From assembly GCA_943704525.1 (NCBI GenBank), contig CALSCQ010002403.1, forward strand, positions 1 to 25,246: a DNA stretch of 25,246 bases, written 5' to 3'. Positions 8,801 through 20,690 of this stretch are shown piece after piece. The first letter of the stretch is position 1. Every line of letters begins with the position of its first letter. The notes under the pieces were generated by a model. The model was given only the letters and a program-made list of their open reading frames with translations. It was not told the origin of the DNA and made no database searches. The stretch is from Pigoraptor vietnamica. Its lineage: Eukaryota; Opisthokonta; Filasterea. The position numbers were made by a program, and so were the translations under genes.

Positions 8801-10596
8801 CTGCTGTGCGCAGCGTGCGAGATGCCCCTCTGCGCATCGGACGCGTTGCGGAGTTCGGCCAACGGGCTCTTTGTCGGTGACGCCGCGCGCTTTGGCGCCG
8901 AAGCCTTCGCGGCCGTTGTGCCACAAATGTGCGCCGGAATTCGCGCGGACGGCTCTCGCAACCCCGGCGGCGCTGCGCTGGAGAAGCGGAACAACTGCTG
9001 GTACCAGACGTACCTGCACGGGCGGCCGACGCAGGAGTGGTGCCTGCGTTCGATTGACAGCGAGAACTACAAGGTAGTGTGTGCGATTTGCGTCAGTTGT
9101 TGCGTCGTCGTCGCAGGGAATGTTCACCTCGACTGGCGTCGTACTTTCGCCTGCATTTTCGGTGTGCACATTCAATGTTGCTTCGTTCTGTGATGCGCCA
9201 GTTGCTTGCTTATGGCCGTGTGCTCACATGTGCTCGCTGTTCTTTGCAGGTGGTCGATGAGTCGCGCAATCGCACGCTCGACGAAATCGACCGCGTCAAG
9301 GCCTTCTTCTCGGTGTACGACGGCGCCATTTACAGCCACCAGGTGCGGCATCCCCTTATTTGCACACACAAGCTCATCGCCACTCTCGCGCACACTCGCA
9401 CACACACTGCAGTGGTGGCAGTAAAAGACCACCGTTCAGCGCGCTTACTCCACGCGTTCGCCGTTCACTGTCCTCAGGGTGATCGCTATATCGTGCGCAA
9501 GCTGTCGCTTTCCGAGCGCGTGGCGTACGTGCGCCCGTGCTCTGTCAACTACTACACGGCGACACGTGACCACACGGACGTGACGACCCTCCGCGTTATT
9601 GCGGGACGTCGGTGGGGCGCTGCGGCGGCTCACTACTCCAAGGCCACCGTGTGCACGTCGGTGTGGGGGTACCGCCGAATATGCGAGCGCTCCGGTGATG
9701 TGCTCGACACGATTGAGCTGTCGTTGCCGCCGATGGACTACGACACGTTTGCCGCGTGGGTGTTTGCGACTGTCATACTCTGTCCTGTAGTAGGCACTTC
9801 TCCTATTTCACTGGCGCCTATCGCCCTTTCTGTGTGAATCGCACCCCTCTGTTGCCATGTGGATGCATTCCATTGTTACTATTATCGTGCGCTTCCCTCC
9901 CACCTTGTCTCTGTCCGTTCCCGCTGTCAAAGCCGGTGGATAGCCATCTAATGCCTTGTGCTGACCCGGCAAGTGTCTGGTCGCAGGTGGGTCGACGTGA
10001 GCAAAGACACAAAGATCGCCGTCGAAGCACTCGGTCTCGACTTCCGCGCCGGTGTGCACGGCGCCGCACATGCCGTCGTCGCCCTCCTCCCGCTCTTCCT
10101 TCTGTGCGACCCACACGACGTCGGCTGCGAGTGCATCAACCCCTTTGAGCAGCGCAGCCGTCCCCTCCGAATCCTTGTCTACGACAAGCACCCGGGCGGC
10201 ACGGGTCTGTCCCAGCGGGCGTACCCGTTCTTCGCGGATCTCGTTCGAATGGCGCTCGAGCTGATTGAGGGGTGCGCGTGCGGTGGACTGGAAGGCCTCG
10301 AAACGACTGCGGACAGTCTGGACAACAAGAGTGAGGGCAAGGCGACGCAGAGCGAAAAGGCGCCGTCTGTGGAGGATCAACCAGCGGCTTCGTCTTTCGA
10401 CGACGGAACAGCACCGTCAGTCGCGGGTGTTGCTGGAGCACAGGGTGGCACCGAGGGATCGGCCGCTGGGCAGAAGGGGGGATGCATATCGTGCGTCTTT
10501 CACGGCAACTGCAAAGAGTACAACGCCGTTATCGACAAGCGCGCGGCCGTGCTTGTCCTCCGCCACACGCTGCGCGAGATGGGACTGCGACCATGA
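5893..10596 (+). CDS. HRQ1: Hrq1-family 3'-5' DNA helicase, complete
   Basis: ATP-dependent DNA helicase of the Hrq1 family (RecQ4-like, related to bacterial MrfA), acting in interstrand-crosslink repair and genome stability. Nine exons join in phase: 5893-6333, 6416-6865, 6999-8002, 8107-8193, 8332-8423, 8553-9073, 9250-9342, 9478-9755, 9987-10596, giving 1191 residues (yeast Hrq1: 1077). The head (to about 147) is basic with a nuclear-signal-like KKRRRKSAKE. Motif I is ATPTSSGKS (374-382), motif II DEAH (487-490), motif III SAT (525-527), motif VI QQAGRAGRG (719-727). The C-terminal DUF1998/MZB zinc region has HDVGCEC, YDKHPGGTGLS and CISCVFHGNCKEYN. About 67 low-complexity residues separate C1087 from C1155, where relatives have few. 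Intron 8 is flanked by GTGGGT on both sides; phase chooses the first donor. Confidence 0.95.
6866..6930. repeat. GT-rich tract at a splice donor (HRQ1 intron 2)
   Basis: The intron begins GTGTGTGTGTGTGCATGTGT directly at the exon end and stays GT/TG-rich for about 65 bases, so several registers of GT could serve as donor. Only the first keeps the reading phase with the next exon at 6999. Confidence 0.8.
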
Positions 10597-10610
10597 GACA
10601 CCTCTCGGCT

Positions 10611-10937
10611 TCAGCGGGGTACGCTGTCGCCCTGCGACCACGTGTGCGTCTCTGCGACATGTGGAAAGTCGTGCACTGTGGGCCGTGTGAGCGTCGTCCG
10701 CAGTGTGTGCGTTGACTGCAGCCCGACTCCGTCGAGTGACTCGAATGAATTGCGCCGGTGGAGCTCCAACTCGTGTTGGTTAGGTGTGAGGGGGGATGGA
10801 CTCGTTGCATATGCGAATTCTGCCGCCTCACCCCTGAGAAGACTCGTGAGAAGGGCGTTAAGTGCCCTCGCACTCACGCGGTTGCCAATGGGCGGCTTGG
10901 GCGTACCCATGAGCCACTTGAGCACAGGGACGGCCAT
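10611..10937 (-). CDS. Possible small gene, 108 residues, unrecognised
   Basis: Open frame from ATG at 10935-10937 to a stop at 10611-10613, convergent with HRQ1 and only 14 bp from its stop. It begins MAVPVLKWLMGTPKPPIGNR and continues through ALNALLTSLLRGEAAEFAYA and RRNSFESLDGVG. The frame stays open upstream to 11006 without another ATG, so a 5' exon or a non-ATG start is possible. There is no signal peptide or membrane span. RRNSF is a basophilic-kinase-like site. I know no family for it. Its placement, divergent from LYRM2 across about 145 bp, is gene-like, but it may be a chance ORF. Confidence 0.4.
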   Translation of the reverse strand: MAVPVLKWLMGTPKPPIGNRVSARALNALLTSLLRGEAAEFAYATSPSPLTPNQHELELHRRNSFESLDGVGLQSTHTLRTTLTRPTVHDFPHVAETHTWSQGDSVPR

Positions 10938-10993
10938 GTCGTCGTCGCTGTTTGGCGAGGCGAGAGTGTCAGGCGCCGCCAGGGTTTCAGTTT

Positions 10994-11013
10994 GTAACAG
11001 TGGCAACTGTTAC
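10994..11013. promoter_or_regulatory. Palindrome in the LYRM2 upstream region
   Basis: GTAACAGT (10994-11001), GGCA spacer, ACTGTTAC (11006-11013): perfect eight-base arms. It sits 69 bp upstream of the LYRM2 ATG and 57 bp from the start of the divergent small ORF. CAACTG in the right arm is a Myb-type core. A dimeric factor site is a fair guess. Confidence 0.45.
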
Positions 11014-11081
11014 CAGCTGCCGATGCTGGCGCCATCGAGAAAGGCCGAGGGACATCGAACAATGATTGAGAGCGACAGAAA

Positions 11082-12086
<1,005 letters not shown>

Positions 12087-12450
12087 GCGGCGTTGACGAG
12101 TTACCAACGGACGCCATGCACGCGACTCCTTCTTCATGGCCACGCGGGAAGAGGGCTACGAGCGCTCTTGCAATCTCAAGGGTCGATTCTTCATGCCCAT
12201 GTCTCGATAGTGTTGGATTTTAGACGCATTAAGCGTCGTGCGCCGCACACGCCGAGGGTTTCGCGGCGCGCGCTTGTATTGGGCGCTGTGATGAGTATGG
12301 CGTCGAACTGAATGAAAGAATGGCACGACACTGTGGAGAGTAACAGTGTGGTGTGGTCACCAACGAGAAAAATGCGCTGACAAGCTGCGTGAGAGAACTG
12401 CAGGCACACATTCACGCAAAAAGACACACATACACACACACACCTCACGC

Positions 12451-12502
<52 letters not shown>

Positions 12503-12517
12503 ACACACACACACACA

Positions 12518-12560
<43 letters not shown>

Positions 12561-12926
12561 AACACATGCACTGTTCGCACTGTTCACATAGTGACGGGGG
12601 GCTGTATTTACACGGCAGGCAATCGGCGCAAGGGTGCGGCCAAAGCGCACACGACATGCGACCACTGCCCGAGGGTACAGCGACGTCACGTGCCACAGAC
12701 AGCAGTGAAGCAAACGCGAGCGGCGCGCGCGCAAATGCCAAGAAAGAAGCGACCGGCAACACAAGCCGGAGTGCGCAAGACAGACGAGAGTGGAGAGGGA
12801 GCGTGAATGTGTGCGAGTGTGTGTGGAAGGAAGGCAACGATAACGCGAACATGCGCACAGGGCCACAAAGGTGTCCGTGGGCAATAGCACGAAGAGCCCA
12901 CGCACTCGGCCCAGCATGTATCGAGT
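12087..12926. other. Intergenic between convergent LYRM2 and the SR gene
   Basis: 840 bp of shared 3' flank. A CA microsatellite fills about 12431-12560. The remainder is mixed sequence in which every ORF is short or a repeat reading. I see no gene. Confidence 0.65.
12431..12560. repeat. CA microsatellite
   Basis: Nearly continuous CA with breaks at CTCACGCATA and several ACCACA steps, in the 3' flank shared by LYRM2 and the SR-protein gene. Confidence 0.96.
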
Positions 12927-14713
12927 TCATGCGTCGTCATCGCCGCCGGGAATGCGGTCCTTGTGTCCATCGTCTTCACTGCGGTCCTTTTCTTCCGCGG
13001 GCTCGGCAGGCGCGCTCTGCACGGCGTCGCTCTCCGCGGGACGGCCCTCCGCCTCCTCGGCCTTCGGGCTGCGCCGGTCACGGCTTCGGCTGCGCGAGCG
13101 CTCACGCTCACGGCTACGATCGCGTCCACGCTCGCGGGAGCGAGACCGAGAGCGGTCGCGCCGGGCCTAATGGGATACGAGTGGCGATCTGTTAGTGACT
13201 GTAAGCGTGTATGGTGGTGTCGCATGTCACCATGTTTGTTCGAGAGTATGAACAAGCGCGCGGGAGATACGAGGTGGGCGAGAAGGGACTGGGGAAGAGC
13301 CAAACGCACCTCCACGACACGGATGCGACGGCCCTTAAACTCGGTGTCGTCCAGCTTGCGAATGGCCGTCCGCATGTCCTCTGCCGTCGCAAACTCGACG
13401 ATGCTGCGGGATAAAAAAGGAGTGTAACTGTCATTGGAGCCAAAAGGAGGCAGCGATGTTGGGGAAGCGAAAGGAGACGCACAGGGGCGCAGAGTCTATG
13501 TGCCTGAGTGAGTGAGCGAGTGAGTGTGTGTGTGTGTGTGTATGTGCGTGTGCGCGTGTGTGTCTGCGGAGCAACGACCCACCCCTCGCCCTCGCGCGGC
13601 TTGTGCGCGTCCACAAATGTGACCTCCCCAACGGCCTCGCGCATAAGATCCTTCAGATCCTGCAAGGACGCACGATGCCGCACTTGTCAGCCACCCCCAC
13701 CACTCATCGCATCAACACGGCGGATCGCATATCGAGTACATCCTTCACTCCGTTATCTTCAGTGCGTCGACGGCACAGCAAATACCTTTGGACGCACTCA
13801 ACACGACGCACACGCCGACCCGTGCCTAAAAACGACGATTCCCACCTGCCAGCTCGCGCGCGACGACAGGTTCTCGACCGTCACGGCGTGCTCCGTGCGA
13901 CGCAGCGGGCGGCGATCGCGCTCAGAGGAGCGCGACGAATAGGACGGCGGGGGCGCGCCGCGGCCACTCCGCGCATACTCCACGAGGAGCCTGAGGAAGA
14001 GAGAGAAAGGCGCACGAAGAGTCAACGCCAACGATGCCAAAACGTTATCATGGAAGTACAAACAAGAGCTGTTACGTCAAGGACGTGGATCCGACTCCCA
14101 CACTCTGAGAGTCCTCAGTTCGCGGCAGTCACAGGGGTTGAATCCTCAGAGACTCACACACACACTGAGAGAAAGAGAAGAGAGGGACAGGCCATACCTG
14201 TCGCCCATGAAGTCCCGCCCGTCCAAGTCACGGACAGCGTCGCGGGCGTCGCGCTCGTCGTTGAATTGCTGCAAAATGTTCGGAGTAATCAGAAATCTCG
14301 GAAGGAAAATACGAATGGACACGCGAAGCAAAGCACGTACGCACAGGGAAACGCACGACCGCACACGCACGTGCAAGTGCGCAATATGTGATCGATGCAC
14401 CCCAATCATCACCCGTGACGTAACAAACACTCTGCCTCACCCGTAACAAAGAAAGAACAGCAAAAGAAAACGAAAACGAAAACGAGGCCGTCCTTCCATG
14501 GAACGCGCAACAGTGGCGAAAACGCACGCAAGGCACAACAACAAAAGGGACGCCAACAATCAGAGCACATCAACACTGTCCCAATGTACCCACCACGAAG
14601 CAGAACCCGTCCTTCATCACAAGGTCGCAGATGCGGCCATAGCGGTCGACGAGGCGCTCAACGTCGCGCTCGCGGGCAGAGCGCGAAAGACGGCCGATGA
14701 ATATCCGAGACAT
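12927..14713 (-). CDS. SR splicing factor with two RRMs (SRSF4/5/6-like), complete
   Basis: Serine/arginine-rich splicing factor that binds pre-mRNA in the nucleus and helps splice-site choice. Six exons join in phase: 14594-14713, 14198-14268, 13846-13990, 13583-13659, 13310-13403, 12927-13166, giving 248 residues. RRM1 opens MSRIFIGRLSRSARERDVER, with GFCFV as RNP1-like strand and ERDARDAVRDLDGRDF following. The second, pseudo-RRM has the diagnostic SWQDLKDLM at 110-118, then EGEGIVEFATAEDMRTAIRK. The tail from residue 170 is a short RS domain (DRSRSRSRERGRDRSRERER) followed by an acidic Ala/Glu end. The start agrees with the family N terminus exactly. The RS domain is shorter than in animal SRSF4/6 and nearer SRSF1/5 in size. 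Intron 5 holds a CA (sense) microsatellite. Confidence 0.94.
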
Positions 14714-15103
14714 GGTTCAAAAAAAAAAAAAATCGACAGGCGATTTAACGCCACAGTTACACGCAAAGGGAACAAAAAAAACAAGAAGGGCGCGAGAATG
14801 CACACAGTCTCGCGTGCTATGAAAGGGAAAACACGACAAACGACACAACAGAGAAAGAACAGAGAGAGAGGATGAAAGGCTGTGCGCTTGAGCTTCGCGT
14901 GCTGTCGTTGCGATCCGTTCAAGTCTATCAAACGCGCGTGGGCTGCCCCAATTTTCCGATCAGCTGACCATTCAGTTTTCCATATCGGAACATTTGCTCC
15001 TGTTACAGATTTTACGGCTTGTCGGATTTTTCCTCCAAGATGGGTAACGCTCTCAAGCGATCTCTCAGCGCTTGGCCTTTCGCGACACCTTCCCCACGCA
15101 AGC
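14714..15103. promoter_or_regulatory. Divergent promoter region of the SR gene and MRRF
   Basis: 390 bp between two divergent ATGs. It includes a poly-A run at 14720-14732 just inside the SR 5' side, an E-box CAGCTG near 14960, and CCAAGATGGG near 15035, which resembles a YY1 site or a short upstream ATG. I see no TATA box. The role is inferred from position only. Confidence 0.45.
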
Positions 15104-16867
15104 ATGTTGCGCGTTGTCGCACGCGGCCTGACAGCTGCGGCGTCGCGCGCTTCTCCTTCCGTTCGCTCTGTACAATGTCGTCCCTTCGCGGTTATGCGAG
15201 TGGTCCGCATGGAGTCACGTGCTTGCCCGGCGGCCCTCACGCCATTCGCTCCTGCGTGTGTGGCGGCTGTCGCGTCGCGCGGATATGCGAAGAAGGCGTC
15301 CAAGTCAGGTGTGTGCCACAGAAAGGTTACGTGCGTGTACAGGATTTGTGCGAATGTCCGTTCAGGTTTCTATGTGGTTTGGCTTTCGCATGTGGCGGAA
15401 CGAGATGCACAATTCACTAATTTGCGCGTGGCGTCTGTTACAGGCAAGGGAAAGCAGGAAGATGCGGACGAGGAGGTTGTTGAAGTGGACGTCGATGCCC
15501 TTCTCGACACAACACCCACAAAGGAGCTCATGGACGCGGCGATCGAACACCTCAAGATCGAGTATGTGCGGCTGAGGACGCGCGCGACGCCGGGTAAGTG
15601 CTTCGTGCTGATGCGTGGCGTTGGGAGAGGGGAGACGTGGACGATGGTCCATTGCATATAGTGTCGGTCTCTGTTATAAGGAGAGCGCAAGGATGGGAAG
15701 AGTTTAATTGTTATGTGAAACGTTTATATCCGCCGACACGGAAAGACGATGTGGGGGTTGTTTTGTGCAAGTGATTAGGGCGGGGAAGGACGGGGAAGGA
15801 TGTAGAGATAGGGCGGGGAAGGACGGGAAGAGATAGGGCGCAGACAGTAACAAATGAAGGCAGAGAGGAACGAGGGACTCAGTGTGTGCCCTTCCGCAGC
15901 ACTCCTCGACGGCATCAAGGTGCAGTCGGCGGAGATGGAGACGTCGCTGAAGAACGTCGCGCAGATCACCGTGAAGGACGCGTTCACCATTCTCGTGAAT
16001 GTGTTCGAGACGACCGTGGGTTGCGAATGCAATGGCGTGTGCGGCATGTGCGCTCGGGCTGTGTGAGGGCGTTTTTGCGTGTGTTTCATGTGTCAATCGA
16101 GTGTTGTGTGTGTAGTGTTAGTGTGTGAGTGCATCGGTGTAACAACTTTCTTACTCTCTCGCAGAACGTCGACGCCGTTGAGTCTGCGCTGCGTGACGCT
16201 GGCATTGGACTTACGACCACGCGCGAGGGCAAGCTCATTCGCGCCTCCATTCCGAAGTGAGTGGACTCGCACTGTCGCACGTCCCATTGTTTCATCACCA
16301 TGTCGACATGCACATGCTCATGCATCCCCCTCCCTATCGATCTTTGTTGCACTTGGGCAGGCTGACGCACGAATACCGCCAGACGCTCGTCAAGCGTGCG
16401 AAGGACCTCGGGGAGGCGTGCAAGAGCTCCATTAAGCGCGCGCGGCAAAAGGGGATCGATGGGTCGCGAAAGGCAGCCAAACTCGTGAGCACGGATGACA
16501 CGAAGCGCTTTGAGAAGGAGGTGATTGACTGGCATTACGCACCCGCACACACTCGCGCGCGCACACACGCACACCATATTTTTCCTCACAGATATGCGCA
16601 CACGCGCGCGCACATACACACATACACATTTACATGCACCATTTTTCTCTTACACACACATGCACACGCGCGCGCACACACATACACACACACACACACA
16701 CATACACCCTACCACGTAGAGAATCCCACGCGTGTGTGTGTAAATCATATCTTGCTGATTTGGCGGCGCATTTGTCGATTGCGCAGCTTCAAAATCTGAC
16801 GGATGCCGCGAACAAGACAACTGATGACTTGATCGCCGCGAAGAGCAAGGAGATATTGACTGTGTAG
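15104..16867 (+). CDS. MRRF: Mitochondrial ribosome recycling factor, complete
   Basis: Splits post-termination ribosomes in mitochondria together with EF-G2. Six exons join in phase: 15104-15308, 15444-15593, 15900-16015, 16165-16256, 16361-16520, 16787-16867, giving 267 residues. The first 68 residues are rich in Arg, Ala, Ser and Val with almost no acidic residues, as in a matrix-targeting presequence. The RRF fold follows: IEYVRLRTRATPALLDGIKV (the RTGRASPSLLDGI signature), NVAQITVKDAFTILVN, GKLIRASIPKLTHEYRQTLV, and the helical end with SSIKRARQKGIDG. It ends KSKEILTV. Exon 3 uses the donor at 16016 (ACC|gtgggt) because only that keeps frame with NVDAVESAL. Intron 5 holds a CA/CG-rich repeat. 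A longer open frame reaches 14882, but this ATG gives a good presequence. Confidence 0.94.
16545..16710. repeat. CA/CGCG-rich repeat in MRRF intron 5
   Basis: Alternating CACACG, CGCGCGCACAC and CATACACA blocks, interrupted by short T-rich pieces, fill the intron between the last two coding exons. Confidence 0.9.
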
Positions 16868-17477
16868 GAGCGCGTGCGTGCGTGCGCGCTTGCGTGCGTG
16901 TGACGTTGAGAACGAGGCCCCCACGGGCACACCCGCTTCTGGCAAGCGGTTTGCGCCTATGAAGATGTGTCTCGATGAGACTTCCTATTGAAATGTATGA
17001 GACTTTTGCGGGGTGCACATATACACTACGTGCGAACGCACACACACACGCACACGCACACGCACACGCACACATACACACGCACGCACGCACGCACACA
17101 CATACAAACACACACACACACGCACACACGCACACACCCTCTACCGTAGCAGGCATTTGTGAGGAGACAGACGGACTGTTTTGCGAAGGATTGTATGGGG
17201 AACCTGTGCACGGACAAGCACAGCGAGACGACAGCGACCGCAAGCGACTAGTTACAACGCACGACCAGCAGCACAGACAATCCGCGTAAGATGAGAGGTG
17301 ACAGACACGCTGAGTGTTCGGACACTGGCGCAATCGGCCCCTCCACCGTACCATGCGGTGAACATACGCGAAAATGAGATTGGCGCGCGTTAGAGATAAG
17401 ATGACCGGGACATCGGACGTCCGGAAAAGGGAAAAAAAAAAAAACCGGCGCGGCGCGATGCCCTGTCTGTTGCGCTT
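16868..17477. other. Intergenic between convergent MRRF and PHD gene
   Basis: 610 bp of shared 3' flank. It holds GCGTGCGTGC at about 16871-16900, a CA tract at about 17037-17137, and a poly-A run at 17432-17443 close to the PHD stop. No ORF here resembles a protein I know. Confidence 0.65.
17037..17137. repeat. CA/CG-rich microsatellite
   Basis: CACACG and CACGCACG units with CATACA breaks, in the MRRF 3' flank. Confidence 0.9.
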
Positions 17478-19561
17478 TTACGGTCCTTCGTTCGCAGACA
17501 CACTGTACGCGTTCCCGTCACACGACTCATTCGACACGGGCCGCCCACCGGCGCCTCTCTCCAGCTTTGCGGCCTCAACGCTCGCAGTGTGAGGCAGCCC
17601 GTTAGGCACGCCGTCGAACGGAAGGTGCTTCGTGGTCTCCATGCGGAGCAGCCCCTTCCGGTGGTCGCTCGTCTTCGGCCCGTCAGCAAGGCCGTCCGTC
17701 ATACCGTCTGTGGGTCCGTCCGCAAACGCCTTGGCATACGTTGCCCACGCAGCGTCCTTTGCGTCGCCGCCTCCGACGCCCGACTTGCGGTACGTCGAAG
17801 AGTCCTCAGGTAAGCGTTGCCGCGCGCCGACACCGGCGGCCGGGCTTACGAGTTGTCGCTGAGGCGTCGCGTCGTCGTGAGATCCCCGCAAACCGTATTG
17901 AGGCGACTCGCGGGAATACGTCCGACCACCCAGCGGCGCACCGTACTCGAGGCCGTAGCCTTGGAGGGGAGGACGGGGTACGTACACCGACGGGGGTACA
18001 GCAGGGGGGCGGGCGGCCGTCCACGGCGAGCTGTCCGGATACGAGTCCGGACCGACGTCCGAATAGCCGTCCTGGAAGCCGTAGGGGCGCTGCTGCGGAT
18101 AGGGCACCGGCATGGGGGGTTGGTAGTAGCCAAAGGCGGGCGATGGTCCCCACACAGGCCCCGCGCCGTACGGATCGAACGGCTCCGGCGGAGGGCGGTA
18201 GTACCCGGCGTCGTAATGGGGTGCGCTGGTGAATGCCGGGAAGGCCGCACCGCCCGAGCCGTTGCGTCCACCCACGCCTCCGCCTCCGACGCCATTGTGC
18301 GTGGGCGCGGGATTGCCCCATATATGCGCCATGTTGGCCAGTCGATCCACGGGTGTGGGTACGGTGCGCTGGTCAGGGACGACGTCGTCGTACGCAACGC
18401 GCGCGCGCTTGGCGAAGGGTTCGACTGCAGTCACGTCCGGCTCGCGCAAACGACGACGCGCGTCCAGAACGCCGATGTCGTCCATTGCGGAGAGAACGGG
18501 CGCGGAGTAGAGCGCACCGTCCGTGTGCTTTACCCTGTGCGAAATGGGCCTGTGCGGCCGGACCGAGTGTGTGGCGACCCCAGAGTCACTAACGTCCGGC
18601 GGTTGCATTCGCCCGTACGTGGCGGTGGGGGGCACCTGCTGCGAAACCCACGACGCACCGTCAGCCGCGCGCGCCTGTGCCCTTGTCGAGTGCGAGTAAG
18701 TAGCGCGGCCGAGGGGACCGTGCACAGCGACGCGCGGCTGCGGAACGGCGCCGTCGGAGTAGCGCTGCTGTTCGCCGACAGCCGTCCTGTCACCAAAGGC
18801 GCGCGGCGTGATGCCCCGCCTTCGAGCGGACATGACCATCGCGCGATGGCCCCGCACAGTTTCGGCCGAGTAGGTCGCCTGGTACGCATCGTCGGCGACA
18901 AGGCACGCAGGACACACGAGGCCGTCCACCACGGCGTTCGGGCGCAGCTGCAGCCCGAAGCATACGGGGTGGAAGAACCCTCCGCATGCCTTTGCGAGTC
19001 CGTTGCACTTGAGCGTGTCGGGTCGCTGGCGGGGCGGGCGGCTGCATACGCACACGCGCCGTTCGCGCACGGCGAATGTGAGTTCCTCCTTGGTGCCGAC
19101 GCGGAGGGCGTAGTGGTATGCGCTGCGCTTCTCGACGAGGGGAAAGCGAAGGTGCGTCCTCCGCACGGCGCCGTCGACCGTGTCCTTGGGCCGGTCGCCG
19201 TGGAATTGGAAGAACCCTACAGGCGCAAGCGGGTGTCAAATTTACATTCAAACGCACACTCCCAACGCATCTTCCACTACTCTAAAAAAAAACTAATTAA
19301 CAAATTAATGGCGATATCAGTGGCCACTGTCATCACCGGCGCCTGAATATATCGTACAGTACACGCACCCGAGTTCATCATCTCCTCCGCAGCCTGCGTG
19401 GCCTCCAGCACGGGCCTGTTCTCCGAGCGCCACAGCAAAATGAGCAGGGCACCGAGGACGCTCACGGGGGACCACGTGCTCTGCATCATGTCCTCCGCCA
19501 CGCGGGCCCATTCCGCGTCCATGTTGTCGTTGTCGTTCGGAAGTCCGGAGGTCAGCGCCAT
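17478..19561 (-). CDS. PHD-finger protein with a long Pro/Tyr/Gly-rich tail
   Basis: Two exons, 19369-19561 and 17478-19216, join in phase 1 to 643 residues; ATG 19559-19561 follows GAG and is the first in frame. Residues 1-64 look helical (EWARVAEDMMQSTWSPVSVL). The PHD-type zinc site is at about 120-169: C120-x-C122, C135, C142, H147, C150, C166, C169 (C4HC3), including CGGFFHPVCFGL and CPACL. The C-x-C first pair is also used by the PHD of SIZ-type SUMO ligases, but I see no SAP, PINIT or SP-RING. Such fingers usually read histone tails, so a nuclear chromatin role is inferred. From about 200 on it is low complexity: GVGGGGVGG, Tyr/Pro-rich blocks, and a TDGMTDGLADG repeat. A long plus-strand ORF opposite it is a GC-bias shadow. 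Confidence 0.75.
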
Positions 19562-20690
19562 CTCGATAAGGCGCGCCTTGGCATTTCCTTCGCACCGCGT
19601 CGCACTATGAAAATGCGACGTTGACGTCGATCTTGGCTGGCTAAAGACGACCCACAAATTCAACGGCCTCCAACACTGGAAGTCGAACGGCGATCGATCG
19701 CGAGTCAATAGTCGTCGAGTCGTTCAGCGCGGCGAAGTGAAGAGACAAGACCACGGCCAGGCCCAACACTTCCAACACGTACTCTACGATCAGATTATAA
19801 CAATACAGAACGGAGACCAAATCGACCACCCAGCCAGTCAACCCCTCCTTACAAAGCCATGGCAAATCTGAAACACCCCATTCCCACCTTCAACGCGTCT
19901 CTCGTCGGCGTCTCGCACGACCGTGAACGACACACAATCGCTCCGTAGTTAAACAAAGACGCTGGCAGGAGAGCACGCTACATATGGAGTCTTCGAAGTC
20001 CGGCCTCGTGAGAGTCGATCACAGATGCGACGCGCCCGCCGACAGCACTCCCTGACCACCGCGTGCGCGGAGTGAGTGAGGAGGTGGAGACGATAGATCG
20101 ATCGCTGTTGGTACTTGTACTGCAAATCGGAGGAGGAGAGCGCCGCAACCCGCTTCGTGCGATTTTGAAAGCAGGGTCGGCCGATAGATGATGATGGTCA
20201 CTGAAAATTGAAAAAAAAAAATGATGTGCGCGTTTTAGGTACGAAATAACTGCGGTAATAATTGAGGAGGGCATACATTTTGCACTGCACACCCACGCTC
20301 GGAGAACTGCGCGAAGGCGCAGATCAAATAATTTTAAAATTTCATTTTTTTATTAATTTTTTTTAAATTTTTTGAAGGTAATAAATAAATCTCCATATTT
20401 ATTTAATATCGATTTCGCTGCTGTGGTGCAAAGCAACGTGGCGCGCGCACGCACACCGCAATACAGGCCGCGAAAATTCTCAGCATTCACCCATTGTGGC
20501 ATCCTGGCAGTTGCATACCGCAACGGGGGCTGGTTCAAATGAACGTCGTGAGGTAAGGCGGCAAATTTCACTCCTTTAAATGTGTAGAAAGGACACACCG
20601 TGTTACCGGCGTTTCGTTTCTGACACGTTTTTAAACCAAATTCGGTCCTTGGAAATACCAAAGGACTGTGACGTAAGAAATAAAAATTGA
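19562..20690. other. Intergenic upstream of the PHD gene, with an AT-rich patch
   Basis: The first 600 bp resemble ordinary flank; a CGTTGACGTCGA site (CRE-like half) lies near 19617. A poly-A of nine to ten bases is at about 20210-20220, and 20325-20410 is strongly AT-rich with TTTTTTTATTAATTTTTTTT. The minus strand is open from 20661 to 20353 (about 102 codons) without a 5' ATG, with Lys-rich, AT-ending codons unlike the neighbours; it contains GLKTCQKRNAGNTVCPFYTF. I do not recognise it. It may be a fragment of a mobile element or chance. Confidence 0.5.

Noticed and set aside
12431-12560. CRISPR-like or tandem array
   Set aside because: Simple dinucleotide repeat without spacers.
14882-15661. 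259-codon ORF starting at 14882 as the MRRF start
   Set aside because: The upstream part lies in the promoter region and reads through the first intron; the ATG at 15104 gives a good presequence and correct splicing.
17817-19346. 509-codon plus-strand ORF opposite the PHD gene
   Set aside because: It is Arg-rich and lies antisense to a coherent PHD protein; stop codons are rare there because of high GC. No family resemblance.
20500-20560. tRNA-like B box (GGTTCAAAT near 20532)
   Set aside because: No A box, acceptor stem or cloverleaf can be built around it. No other tRNA candidate was seen in the window.
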